The notes beneath the pieces are model-generated. The model made no database searches and had not been told where the DNA came from. It was given only the letters and a program-made list of their open reading frames with translations. Positions 1 to 7,606 of a stretch of 35,262 bases of DNA are shown piece after piece. How positions within the stretch are numbered: position 1 is the first letter of the stretch; each line of letters starts with the position of its first letter. The DNA lies in assembly GCA_944392735.1 (NCBI GenBank), contig CALXXR010000015.1:1-35262 (forward strand), written 5' to 3'. Made by a program: the position numbers and the translations under genes. The DNA is from an uncultured Spirochaetaceae bacterium (GTDB taxonomy: Bacteria > Spirochaetota > Spirochaetia > Sphaerochaetales > Sphaerochaetaceae).

Positions 1-887
1 GGTGTGTGTGAGTACTCAACATCCTCTGGGCGGATACCGAAGGTCACTTCCTTGCCGATGTATGGCTGGAGGAACTTAGCCTGAGCTGGAGTTACCTCGA
101 GGCGGAATGTACCCTCGTTGGCGTATACCTTGTCTCCGTCCTTCTCGATCTTGACTACGAGGAAGTTCATCGGTGGTGAACCAATGAAGCCGGCGACAAA
201 CTTGTTGTCAGGCTCGTTGTAGAGTTCCATAGGTCCGCCGATCTGCTGGATAACGCCGAGCTTCATGACGACGATCTTGTCAGCCATCGTGAGAGCCTCA
301 ACCTGGTCATGCGTTACGTAGATCATTGTTGCCTTGAGCCTGTTGTGGAGACCTGAGATCTCTGCTCTCATCTGGACCCTGAGCTTTGCGTCGAGGTTCG
401 AGAGCGGCTCGTCGAAGAGGAATACCTTTGGCTTTCTGACGATAGCGCGTCCTACAGCAACACGCTGTCTCTGTCCGCCAGAGAGTGCCTTTGGCTTTCT
501 GTCAAGGAGGGACTCGATGTCGAGGATCTTAGCAGCTTCCTTAACGCGCTGGTCGATCTGGTCCTTCGGGAACTTCCTGATCTTGAGGCCGAATGCCATG
601 TTGTCATAGACGGTCATATGCGGGTAGAGAGCATAGTTCTGGAATACCATCGCGATGTCTCTGTCCTTGGGAGGAACGTCGTTCATAAGCTTTCCGTCGA
701 TGTAGAGCTCGCCTGAGGAGATATCCTCGAGACCAGCGATCATCCTGAGCGTTGTGGACTTACCACAGCCGGAAGGGCCTACGAGAACAACGAATTCCTG
801 ATCCTTGATCTCGATGTTGACGTTGTCGACTGCCTTGACGCCGCCATCGTAGATCTTGCAGATATTCTTGAGTAATACTTCTGCCAT
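1..887 (-). CDS. Sugar ABC transporter ATP-binding protein (MsmK/UgpC/MalK type), 3' end missing
   Basis: This is the nucleotide-binding subunit of a carbohydrate ABC importer; it hydrolyses ATP on the inner face of the membrane to drive two permeases not seen here. Visible in the translation are Walker [10 protein letters not shown] (residues 37-45), the signature [10 protein letters not shown], Walker [14 protein letters not shown] and the switch histidine in YVTHDQ, followed by the start of the C-terminal regulatory domain ([11 protein letters not shown]). The gene leaves the window at its 3' end after 295 codons; family members have about 360-370. The ATG at 887 follows GGAG by 6 nt; an ATG four bases upstream is out of frame. 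ATPases of this type are often shared by several sugar transporters, so the substrate cannot be named. Confidence 0.95.
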   Translation of the reverse strand, partial: MAEVLLKNICKIYDGGVKAVDNVNIEIKDQEFVVLVGPSGCGKSTTLRMIAGLEDISSGELYIDGKLMNDVPPKDRDIAMVFQNYALYPHMTVYDNMAFGLKIRKFPKDQIDQRVKEAAKILDIESLLDRKPKALSGGQRQRVAVGRAIVRKPKVFLFDEPLSNLDAKLRVQMRAEISGLHNRLKATMIYVTHDQVEALTMADKIVVMKLGVIQQIGGPMELYNEPDNKFVAGFIGSPPMNFLVVKIEKDGDKVYANEGTFRLEVTPAQAKFLQPYIGKEVTFGIRPEDVEYSHT

Positions 888-916
888 TCATTGCTCCTTT
901 TTCTTTCGATAGCTCT

Positions 917-945
917 ATGGTACGAGCCGAAGATGCCGAAGTAAA
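917..945 (-). promoter_or_regulatory. Promoter of the ABC ATPase gene
   Basis: On the minus strand TTTACT (940-945) and TACCAT (917-922) are separated by exactly 17 bp. The predicted start leaves a leader of roughly 20-25 nt containing AAGGAG, so this gene is read in the usual leadered way. Confidence 0.6.
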
Positions 946-993
946 GGAAAAAACCATTGAAATATGGGCTTCCAGAGGCTAAAATCGCCATAA

Positions 994-1022
994 ATCACCT
1001 GTTTGGTGACTAAACAGATTAT
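994..1022 (+). promoter_or_regulatory. tetR promoter with palindromic operator in its spacer
   Basis: A 19-bp near-perfect palindrome, CTGTTTGGTGACTAAACAG, spans 999-1017; its arms differ only at one symmetric pair. It fills the 17-bp spacer between ATCACC (994-999) and GATTAT (1017-1022), 21 bases before the tetR start. TetR repressors usually bind such sites beside their own gene, so autoregulation is the natural inference. The divergent ATPase promoter lies about 55 bp away, so co-regulation is possible but not shown. Confidence 0.6.
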
Positions 1023-1042
1023 TTTGGTCAAAAAGAGGGGAT

Positions 1043-1627
1043 ATGCCGAAGATATACAGCGATGATGAAAGAAGGAGGATAAGGGAGGCATTGCGGTGCG
1101 AGGCCGGAAAGTGCCTTGCCCTCTATGGCGTGAAGCGCACGACGGTCGATGAGCTATGCAGGCGCGCAGCCATTCCGAAGGGGACGTTCTACCTCTTCTA
1201 CGAGTCGAAGGAGGCGCTCTTCTTCGATCTCCTCGAGTCTTACGCATCGGAGGTCGAGAACGAATACCTCTCCATGCTCCAGGAGATCGATGAGAACCAC
1301 ATCGTCACCAGCCTCACGGATATCTTCTATGCGCTTCTGATGAAGTTCTGCGATCAGGGGCTGTACAGGTTCCTCGATGGAGCGGAGATGGAGCTTGTGC
1401 TCCGCCGCATGCCGGATCGGTCGCTTCCAGACATAAGGGAGCGGCTGAGCAATGTGGTCGTGAATCTCTTCTCCTATTTCTATATAGACGACAAGGAGGA
1501 CATAGAGGCATTCAGCGCCGGCTACGAGGCTCTTCTTTACCTTCTGCTGTCAGCGGATAGGATGAAGGAGAAGGAAAAAGCCCTCCGTCTTCTGATCAGA
1601 GGGCTTGTCCTTCAGATGGTGGAGTGA
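1043..1627 (+). CDS. TetR/AcrR family transcriptional regulator
   Basis: A 194-residue one-domain repressor-type protein. The N-terminal helix-turn-helix is clear: residues about 10-55 contain CLALYGVKRTTVDELCRR and then AIPKGTFYLFYESKEALF, the canonical TetR recognition-helix pattern (KGTFYxxFxSKExL). The C-terminal ligand-binding and dimerisation half is acidic and helical and gives no clue to the ligand. The start follows AGAGGGG closely. It diverges from the ABC ATPase and is convergent with the CNNM gene, the two stop codons lying one base apart inside a 15-bp palindrome (1621-1635). The target is unknown; the operator at 999-1017 suggests it controls at least itself. Confidence 0.9.
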   Translation: MPKIYSDDERRRIREALRCEAGKCLALYGVKRTTVDELCRRAAIPKGTFYLFYESKEALFFDLLESYASEVENEYLSMLQEIDENHIVTSLTDIFYALLMKFCDQGLYRFLDGAEMELVLRRMPDRSLPDIRERLSNVVVNLFSYFYIDDKEDIEAFSAGYEALLYLLLSADRMKEKEKALRLLIRGLVLQMVE

Positions 1628-1628
1628 A

Positions 1629-2972
1629 TCACTCCTCGCTCTTCTCCTCAGAAGCCTCATCGGCGGGATCCTTGGGCTCCGCCTTCCTGACGATCGCCTC
1701 CTCGATCCTCCTGTCCTCGATCTTTGTGACATGGATGTCGAGTCCGTTGATCGTCACGTCAAGCGTGGTTCCGTCCTCAGGTATCTGGGAGAGCGTCGAG
1801 AGCACCATTCCTCCGATTGTGTCGTAGTCCTCGTTCTCCTCGAGCTCTATGCCGGTTTCATCGGTGAAGTCGCTGAGGCTGAGCGATCCGCTGACCTTCC
1901 ACTCGCTGTCGCTGATCTTCTGGATCTCGGCCTCTTCCTGGGGGTCGAACTCATCGTAGATGTTGCCGACGATCTCCTCCAGCAGGTCCTCGAGCGTGAC
2001 GATTCCGACCGTCTGGCCATATTCGTCGACGACGATCGCGATGTGCGTCTTCTTCTCCTGCATGTCGGAGAAGAGCTTGTCCGCATGGATCGAATCCGGA
2101 ACCATGTACGCGGGCCTCAGCAGGTCCTTGATCCCGGTATGCTCGCCGGAGTTGATGCTGATGAGGAAGTCGCGTGCGTTGAGTATTCCGAGTATGTCGT
2201 TGATGTCATCGCCATAGACGGGGAACCTCGAGAGTCCGGAATCCTTGATCGTGTCGAGTATCTCGCTCTCAGGCGTATCAACCTGGAACGATACGACATC
2301 CGGCTCCCTCGTCATGATCTCGCTGACGTTCATGTCATTGAATTCAAAGACGTTCTGGATCCATTCCTTCTCGTCCTCCTCGATCGATCCGGACTCGCCG
2401 CCTGCATCGACCATCAGCTTGATATCGTCCTCGGTGACGGCATCGGATTCGCCATCCTCCCTGAGGCGGCAGATCTTCAGTATCAGGTTCGTCGTCGCTG
2501 AGAGGAGCCAGACGAAGGGCTTCATGACCTTCGCCGTTCCTGAGATGACTCCGCTCGAGAACTTCGCGACCGCATATGCCTTCTGCTGGGCGATCCTCTT
2601 TGGCACGAGCTCTCCGAAGATGAGCGTGAAGAACGATATGATGAGCGTGATGATGATGACCGCTATCGTTCCAGATACCCCTTCGGGGAGGCCTAGGCGC
2701 ATGAGCAGCGGGGTGAAGTAGACCGCGAGGTTGTCGGCGGCGAATGCCGATCCGAGGAATCCCGCGAGCGTGATGCCGATCTGTATTGTGGAGAGGAATC
2801 CCGATGGATTCTCAGCCATCTTCAGAAGACGCGGTGCATACCTGTCCCCATCATCGGCAAGCTTCTTCAGCTTGGTCGTGTTGAGCGAAATTACGGCAAT
2901 CTCCGTTGCTGCGAAGAATGCGTTTATCATTATGAGAATTATCTGCAGCAGTATCTGCTGTGCTAGCGACAT
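1629..2972 (-). CDS. CNNM/CorC-HlyC family membrane protein (DUF21 + CBS pair + CorC_HlyC)
   Basis: A 447-residue integral membrane protein of the family often labelled hemolysin, now linked to magnesium and cobalt efflux. Domain order is complete: an N-terminal DUF21 transmembrane domain (about 1-190, with the NTTKLKKLADDGDRYAPR cytoplasmic loop), two CBS motifs (about 205-330, including VSEIMTREPDVV and AIVVDEYGQTVGIVTLEDLLEEIVGNI read as separate elements), and a C-terminal CorC_HlyC domain (about 345-430). The C-terminal tail is acidic (EEASEEKSEE). AAGGAAGGAG precedes the ATG by a proper distance. It has a long structured leader rather than a short one. Ion specificity cannot be read from sequence. 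Confidence 0.92.
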   Translation of the reverse strand: MSLAQQILLQIILIMINAFFAATEIAVISLNTTKLKKLADDGDRYAPRLLKMAENPSGFLSTIQIGITLAGFLGSAFAADNLAVYFTPLLMRLGLPEGVSGTIAVIIITLIISFFTLIFGELVPKRIAQQKAYAVAKFSSGVISGTAKVMKPFVWLLSATTNLILKICRLREDGESDAVTEDDIKLMVDAGGESGSIEEDEKEWIQNVFEFNDMNVSEIMTREPDVVSFQVDTPESEILDTIKDSGLSRFPVYGDDINDILGILNARDFLISINSGEHTGIKDLLRPAYMVPDSIHADKLFSDMQEKKTHIAIVVDEYGQTVGIVTLEDLLEEIVGNIYDEFDPQEEAEIQKISDSEWKVSGSLSLSDFTDETGIELEENEDYDTIGGMVLSTLSQIPEDGTTLDVTINGLDIHVTKIEDRRIEEAIVRKAEPKDPADEASEEKSEE

Positions 2973-3190
2973 ATGAAACTCCTTCCTTGTATTTTCCTTT
3001 CCTGCATTCAGATGCTGATCATCAGAGGAGGAGCTTCATCGGGCATCCGGATAAATGCGGAGGCACTTCCGGATCGTCTTTCTTCAGATTACTGCCAGGG
3101 CCATCGTCCACTTGCTGTCTTTTTCCTTTGCACAGATCATGTGCGTGTGAATTAGCTCCAATGATATCCAACCATGGCGGATGTCGTCAA
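2973..3190 (-). promoter_or_regulatory. Promoter and about 180-nt structured leader of the CNNM gene
   Basis: On the minus strand TTGACG (3185-3190) and TATCAT (3161-3166) are 18 bp apart, placing transcription near 3153 and leaving about 180 nt before the ATG. The leader contains a small GCACA/TGTGC hairpin and a longer one in which ATCCGG-AAGTGC pairs with GCATTT-(AT)-CCGGAT around a CTCC loop, then CTCCTCC ahead of the GGAAGGAG ribosome site. I do not recognise it as a known riboswitch. No gene is seen in this stretch. Confidence 0.4.
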
Positions 3191-3200
3191 TATTCGTTCA

Positions 3201-4538
3201 TCAGAGCCTCTTGGACCTGCGGCCCTCGATGATCACATAGGCGAGCGTGTAGGCTGCCATGAATCCCGATACCGCTGGCGCTATCGTTCCCAGAAGACCG
3301 AGATCGCTGCCGAAGATGCGGCCGAATACCGCAACCATCGGAATCCTCAGCAGCAGCGCTCCTGCGGTGCAGCTGACCATCGTCCAAACCGTCTTCTGCC
3401 TGCCGTTGAGGTAGCCGTTGAGCGTGAAGACGAGCGCCGTCATGATGTAGTCGTAGCTTGCTGACCTGAAATAGGGGATGCCTGCAGCGATGATGCCCGC
3501 ATCCTTCGTGAAGACCCCGATCATCGAGGCTGGCGAAATCTGGGCCCACAGCCAGAAGACGGAGGATACGCCAAGCGCGAAGGAGATGGCGATCCATAGC
3601 GATTTTCGGGCCCTTGCCGGCTTACCCCTCCCGTAGTTCTGGGCGGTGATCGCAGCCAGCGCATTGGCCATCGATGTGGCGCTGAGCATGGCGAAGACAT
3701 CGTACTTCGCGCCGACCCCGACCACGGCCGCGCCATACACGCCCGCGCTGTTCATCATCATCGTGAGATAGAGGAACGATATCCTCACGGCGAGCTCCTG
3801 GAAGGAGATCGGGAAGCCGACTGCTGCAAGCTGCACCGCGATCTCCCTGTCGGGAATGAAGGATCGTGGACGGAAGTCGAATATGAAATGCCTGCTCCTG
3901 AGGTAGGCGATGGAGATGACCATGCTTGCAGCCTGGGAGATGACAGTGGCGAGCGCCACGCCTGCAACGCCCATGCCCATCGCACCGGTGAAGAGGTAGT
4001 CTAGGATGATGTTCAGCACGCATGCGATGGCGACGAAGACCATCGGACTGGTGGAGTCTCCGTAGCCCCTGAGGATTGCGGAGATCGCGTTGTACAGGCA
4101 GATGAATATATTCCCCAGCGTGCATATCGTGACGTATGTCATCGTCTCATCGAACGACTGTGAGGGTGTGTGCAGGAGCGAGAGGATCGTGCGGTTGAAG
4201 AAGAGCATGAGGATCGTGATCGCTGCAGCGGCTATGGTGAATACTGTCAGCGTCGTGCCGATCGTCCTCTTCGCCTTCTTCAGGTCCTTCTTCCCCATGC
4301 AGCTGCCGATGAGGATCGTAGAGCCGAGCGTGAGCCCCGTCATCAGGCTTGTGACTATCTGCGTGACCTGCGTTCCCGTCGAGACGGCGGCAACGCTCTC
4401 AGCCCCGCAGAAGCGGCCGACGACGAAGAGGTCCACGGCTCCATACAACGACTGCAGTATATTCGCAAGGAGGAACGGCACGGCGAAGCGGAACAGCGTC
4501 TTCGCTATCGGTCCTTCCGAAAGATCGAGCGTCTTCAT
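3201..4538 (-). CDS. MATE family efflux transporter (first copy)
   Basis: A 12-helix multidrug and toxin extrusion protein, exchanging cations for drugs or metabolites across the inner membrane. The N-terminus reads LSEGPIAKTLFRFAVPFLLANILQS, and the second half repeats the MatE fold; MatE landmarks include the alternating Gly/Ala helices and the ILRGYGDSTSPM loop, typical of the NorM/DinF-like branch. The reading frame extends 17 codons upstream to an ATG at 4589, but a TTGACC-17-CATCCT promoter lies within that extension and ends 6 bases before the ATG at 4538, and the homologous core begins there, so I chose 4538 (445 residues). Substrate unknown. It diverges from a second MATE gene across a tRNA. 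Confidence 0.9.
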   Translation of the reverse strand: MKTLDLSEGPIAKTLFRFAVPFLLANILQSLYGAVDLFVVGRFCGAESVAAVSTGTQVTQIVTSLMTGLTLGSTILIGSCMGKKDLKKAKRTIGTTLTVFTIAAAAITILMLFFNRTILSLLHTPSQSFDETMTYVTICTLGNIFICLYNAISAILRGYGDSTSPMVFVAIACVLNIILDYLFTGAMGMGVAGVALATVISQAASMVISIAYLRSRHFIFDFRPRSFIPDREIAVQLAAVGFPISFQELAVRISFLYLTMMMNSAGVYGAAVVGVGAKYDVFAMLSATSMANALAAITAQNYGRGKPARARKSLWIAISFALGVSSVFWLWAQISPASMIGVFTKDAGIIAAGIPYFRSASYDYIMTALVFTLNGYLNGRQKTVWTMVSCTAGALLLRIPMVAVFGRIFGSDLGLLGTIAPAVSGFMAAYTLAYVIIEGRRSKRL

Positions 4539-4544
4539 AGCTGC

Positions 4545-4573
4545 AGGATGCCCAGCTGCCTTTCCATGGTCAA
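4545..4573 (-). promoter_or_regulatory. Leaderless-type promoter of the first MATE gene
   Basis: TTGACC (4568-4573), 17 bp, CATCCT (4545-4550), then 6 bases to the ATG. The -35 is strong (5 of 6) and the -10 weak (3 of 6). No Shine-Dalgarno precedes either candidate start. Confidence 0.45.
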
Positions 4574-4700
4574 TGGCTGATTCAGGCATTTGGAATCAAT
4601 CCAATCAATAAGCTCCGAAGATGGATGCAAAAAACCGTATGCTTAATTCAGGATTCACAGCAGTCTCATTTGGCTGTAGAATCAATTGGATATACTTGAA

Positions 4701-4726
4701 AAGGAAAAGGCTCCAGTCGGAGCCTT
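4701..4726 (-). terminator. Intrinsic terminator of tRNA-Gly
   Basis: On the minus strand AAGGCTCC and GGAGCCTT form an 8-bp stem around GACT (4707-4726), immediately followed by TTCC and further T-rich sequence. It sits just downstream of the tRNA 3' end. Confidence 0.75.
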
Positions 4727-4731
4727 CGGGA

Positions 4732-4803
4732 AGCGACTGAGGGGAATCGGACCCCCTTCTTATGCTTGGGAAGCATAGGTAATAACCATTATACGACAGT
4801 CGC
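4732..4803 (-). tRNA. tRNA-Gly (anticodon CCC)
   Basis: The minus strand folds as a complete cloverleaf: acceptor GCGACTG/CAGTCGC (7 perfect pairs), a D arm with ATGGTTAT, anticodon stem TATGC/GCATA enclosing loop TTCCCAA (anticodon CCC at 4768-4770), and a T arm GGGGG/CCCCT. The discriminator base is T and CCA is not encoded. The T loop reads TCCGATT, with C where nearly all elongator tRNAs have U55. Flanked by its own promoter and terminator, it is an independent transcription unit between two divergent MATE genes. Confidence 0.93.
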
Positions 4804-4814
4804 ATCTGGTGGGT

Positions 4815-4843
4815 AGCATACCCGCTTTTCCCGGTAAGCGCAA
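4815..4843 (-). promoter_or_regulatory. Promoter of tRNA-Gly
   Basis: Minus-strand TTGCGC (4838-4843) and TATGCT (4815-4820) are separated by exactly 17 bp; the -10 ends 11 bases before the mature tRNA 5' end. Confidence 0.7.
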
Positions 4844-4866
4844 GCTTTTCCTGCAGGATGTGTGCT

Positions 4867-6234
4867 ATGGAAGAGAAGGATCGACTTATCCATTACAGGA
4901 AGATGACGGAGACACCCGTGCCCCGCCTGATCTGGAAGCTCGCCGTGCCGACGATCATCAGCATGCTCGTATCGGCCATCTACAACACAGCCGATACGTT
5001 CTTCGTCTCGCAGCTCGGGACGAGCGCGGCAGGAGCGGTCGGGATCGTCTTCTCCATCATGGCGATCATTCAGGCCATAGGCTTCACGATCGGCATGGGA
5101 GCGGGCAACATCCTCTCCAGGCAGCTTGGCGCAAAGCAGGATGAGGAGGCGACCGTGACCGCAAGCTCCGGATTCTTCCTCGCTGTCGTCTTCTCGATCA
5201 TCCTCGCGCTCGTCGGCATCGCGTTCAGGCCGCATCTGATGCGCCTTCTCGGCGCCACCGAGACGATCCTCCCATACGCTGAGGCATACGCGCAGTACAT
5301 CTTCTTAGGCTGTCCCGTCATGTGCTGCTCCTTCGTCATGAACAACTACCTGAGGGCCGAGGGCAAGGCGATGTTCGGCATGGTCGGCATAACCGTCGGC
5401 GGCGTGCTCAACATCTTCCTCGATCCGCTTTTCATATTCACATTCGGATTCGGAACCGCGGGAGCCGCGATGGCGACGGCGCTCAGCCAGCTCGTGTCGT
5501 TCTGCATACTCCTCTCATTCTTCCTTCGTGGAAAGAGCAGCGTGAGGATCTCCATCAGCAAGGTATCCTTCAGGCCAAGGCTCTACTGCCGCATCATCGC
5601 CACTGGGCTTCCAACGCTGATGAGGCAGGGGCTGGCAAGCGTTGCCTCGGTCGCCCTGAACGTCTCGGCATCCGCATTCGGCGATGCGGCCGTAGCGGCC
5701 ATGAGCATCTCGGGCAGGGTGATGATGTTCGCATTCTCCACCATGCTTGGATTCGGGCAGGGCTTCCAGCCCGTGGCCTCCTTCAACTACGGGGCGAAGC
5801 GCTATGGCAGGGTCAGGGAGGCGACGAAGTACACGGCCATCATGGGCACGCTCATAATGATCGCAGCCTCCGCCCTCTGCTTCATCCTCGCCCCGCGGAT
5901 CATCGCCGCATTCCGCGGAGACGATCCGCAGGTGATGGAGATCGGAGTGAACGCGCTGCGGATGCAGATGCTGCTGATGCCGCTAACGGGAGTCGTGACA
6001 TCCACGAACATGGGGCTCCAGTCCACAGGCCGCTCCGCCCCCGCGACGCTCCTTGCCATGGCGCGCCAGGGAATCTTCTTCCTTCCTCTCATCCTCATCC
6101 TCCCCAGGGTGATGGGGATAGCCGGCGTGATCATGGCGCAGCCGCTGAGCGATCTCCTTACGTTCATCGTCGCCGTATTCTTCTTCGCATCATTTCTGAA
6201 GGACCTGGCGAAGCTGGATAGGAAGCAGGACTGA
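4867..6234 (+). CDS. MATE family efflux transporter (second copy)
   Basis: A second 12-helix MATE exporter of 455 residues, only distantly like its divergent neighbour. Diagnostic stretches are LAVPTIISMLVSAIYNTADTFF near the start, the GAGNILSRQLGAKQ loop, NNYLRAEGKAMFGM, and GFGQGFQPVASFNYGAKRYGRV at the beginning of the second MatE repeat. This last pattern is typical of the MepA/DinF-like branch. Three ATGs are possible; 4867 is preferred because CAGGA lies 8 bases upstream, whereas the ATG at 4858 overlaps that site. The substrate is unknown. There is no obvious terminator downstream. Confidence 0.92.
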   Translation: MEEKDRLIHYRKMTETPVPRLIWKLAVPTIISMLVSAIYNTADTFFVSQLGTSAAGAVGIVFSIMAIIQAIGFTIGMGAGNILSRQLGAKQDEEATVTASSGFFLAVVFSIILALVGIAFRPHLMRLLGATETILPYAEAYAQYIFLGCPVMCCSFVMNNYLRAEGKAMFGMVGITVGGVLNIFLDPLFIFTFGFGTAGAAMATALSQLVSFCILLSFFLRGKSSVRISISKVSFRPRLYCRIIATGLPTLMRQGLASVASVALNVSASAFGDAAVAAMSISGRVMMFAFSTMLGFGQGFQPVASFNYGAKRYGRVREATKYTAIMGTLIMIAASALCFILAPRIIAAFRGDDPQVMEIGVNALRMQMLLMPLTGVVTSTNMGLQSTGRSAPATLLAMARQGIFFLPLILILPRVMGIAGVIMAQPLSDLLTFIVAVFFFASFLKDLAKLDRKQD

Positions 6235-6342
6235 CAAAAGCGTTGGAGGAGGAATCGACGCGAGTCTGCCTTCTTTCTGCAATTTATTTGGTTGCAAGCA
6301 ATAGTCTATATAGTAAGCGATGCTTGCCATCATGCATGGACT

Positions 6343-6406
6343 CTCTTTGCGGGTCCCGTTGCTGCCCCCGGCGCTGCAAATCGCCTCCGTCGGTCCTCTT
6401 TGCGGG
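6343..6406 (+). repeat. 11-bp direct repeat upstream of manA
   Basis: CTCTTTGCGGG occurs at 6343-6353 and 6396-6406, a 53-bp period (about five helical turns), just ahead of the manA promoter. A further inverted pair GCAAGCA/TGCTTGC flanks about 20 bases near 6294-6327. These could be regulator sites; the rest of 6235-6427 shows no gene. Confidence 0.4.
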
Positions 6407-6424
6407 GAAAATGATTCGTTGCCA

Positions 6425-6433
6425 TGCTATAAT
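6425..6433 (+). promoter_or_regulatory. Extended -10 promoter of manA, abutting the ATG
   Basis: TGCTATAAT is a perfect extended -10 element (TGn plus consensus TATAAT at 6428-6433). Exactly 6 bases separate it from the ATG at 6440, so transcription should begin on the start codon. No good -35 is visible, which extended -10 promoters tolerate. Confidence 0.75.
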
Positions 6434-6439
6434 GCGGGT

Positions 6440-7606
6440 ATGGAAATCAGGAAGATCAAAGGCGTGGTCAAGGACTACGCATGGGGAAACAGCGATTTCA
6501 TACCATCGCTCATCGGCGGCGCCACTGGAGGCCCGCAGGCCGAGCTCTGGCTCGGTACGCATCCATCCGGAGATGCCACGGTCGTTGGAGACGGCGCCCT
6601 TTCGGAGCTGATCCGCGACGATCGATCATATCTTGGGGAGAAGGACTGGAGGAGATTCAGCGGCTCGCTTCCGCTTCTGATGAAGGTCCTTGCCATCGCG
6701 AAGCCGCTCTCGCTTCAGTGCCATCCGAACAAGGCCCAGGCGGAGGCTGGATGGAAGAGGGAGGAGGAGAGCCGCAGGAAGGGAGAGCCCGTCTCCTACC
6801 AGGATGCGAACGAGAAGTGCGAGATGATCCTCGCGCTCTCCCCGATAACAGCCATGTGCGGCTTCAGGGAGCTCGAGGTGATCAAGGCAGATCTCGCAGC
6901 CATGGTCCCGAGCGCATATGGACGCACGCTCAGGACGCTCTCCACTGACATCGAGAATCTCTTCATGTCCCTCTTCGGGCTTCCCAAGGAGGAGAAGGAG
7001 AGCATCCTTGCAGAGCTGAAGGGTTCGCTCGAGGCTTCCGACGAACCGTCCTGGAACAGCCTGTTCCTGACGCGGGCCGGCATCTCCCGGGAGTGCCTTG
7101 AGGAGTATCCCGATGACATCGGGTGCATCTTCCCATACCTGCTGAATGTCGTGCATCTGCAGATCGGCGAGGCGATGCCGATCAGGCCTGGCACGCTCCA
7201 CGCATATGTGTTCGGAAACGGCATCGAGCTGATGAACGCCTCCGACAACGTCCTCCGCGGAGGACTGACGAAGAAGAGGATGGATCTTCCGGAGCTGAGG
7301 CGCATCATGGGCTTCGAGCCCCTGGCGGTCGAGAAGAGCACTGCCATGAAGGATGGATTCGGCAGGACCCGCTTCTCCTCTCCATCCCCGGACTATGCGC
7401 TTCTCTCGGTCTCATCCGGCACGTATGAGATCAAGCATGATCCGCTCGCCATACTCCTCGTTACCGAAGGCGTCGTCCGCTTCTCATCGAAGGGAGAGGG
7501 CCTTGTCCTCGAGAAGGGGGAGGCTGCCGTGATCCCAGCTGGAATGGAATACGCGATGACGGTGCGCGGCACCGCCTACATCTCAGAGGTGGCGGATGCT
7601 CAATAG
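6440..7606 (+). CDS. manA: Mannose-6-phosphate isomerase, class I
   Basis: Interconverts mannose 6-phosphate and fructose 6-phosphate in the cytoplasm. The 388-residue product begins MEIRKIKGVVKDYAWGNSD, the usual type I N-terminus. Probable zinc ligands are visible: Gln and His in SLQCHPNK, Glu in NEKCEM and His in GTLHAYV. The normally conserved NHKPE loop reads NEKCE, an uncommon variant that keeps the metal Glu. The frame is open 40 codons further upstream, but that extension covers the promoter and has no family resemblance, so the ATG at 6440 was chosen. It overlaps the next gene by 11 bases, so the two are probably cotranscribed. Confidence 0.93.
   Translation: MEIRKIKGVVKDYAWGNSDFIPSLIGGATGGPQAELWLGTHPSGDATVVGDGALSELIRDDRSYLGEKDWRRFSGSLPLLMKVLAIAKPLSLQCHPNKAQAEAGWKREEESRRKGEPVSYQDANEKCEMILALSPITAMCGFRELEVIKADLAAMVPSAYGRTLRTLSTDIENLFMSLFGLPKEEKESILAELKGSLEASDEPSWNSLFLTRAGISRECLEEYPDDIGCIFPYLLNVVHLQIGEAMPIRPGTLHAYVFGNGIELMNASDNVLRGGLTKKRMDLPELRRIMGFEPLAVEKSTAMKDGFGRTRFSSPSPDYALLSVSSGTYEIKHDPLAILLVTEGVVRFSSKGEGLVLEKGEAAVIPAGMEYAMTVRGTAYISEVADAQ

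Noticed and set aside
1621-1635. Palindrome GGAGTGAATCACTCC over the tetR and CNNM stop codons as a bidirectional terminator
   Set aside because: The arms are perfect, but neither side has a T run and the loop would be very tight, so I did not annotate a terminator.
1605-2501. Long plus-strand frame of 298 codons
   Set aside because: It is antisense to the CNNM gene, whose domains are complete; the composition (very rich in Leu, Asp, Val) is typical of a shadow frame.
6294-6327. Inverted repeat GCAAGCA/TGCTTGC as a terminator of the second MATE gene
   Set aside because: About 20 bases of loop and no T run; kept only as a possible regulator site.
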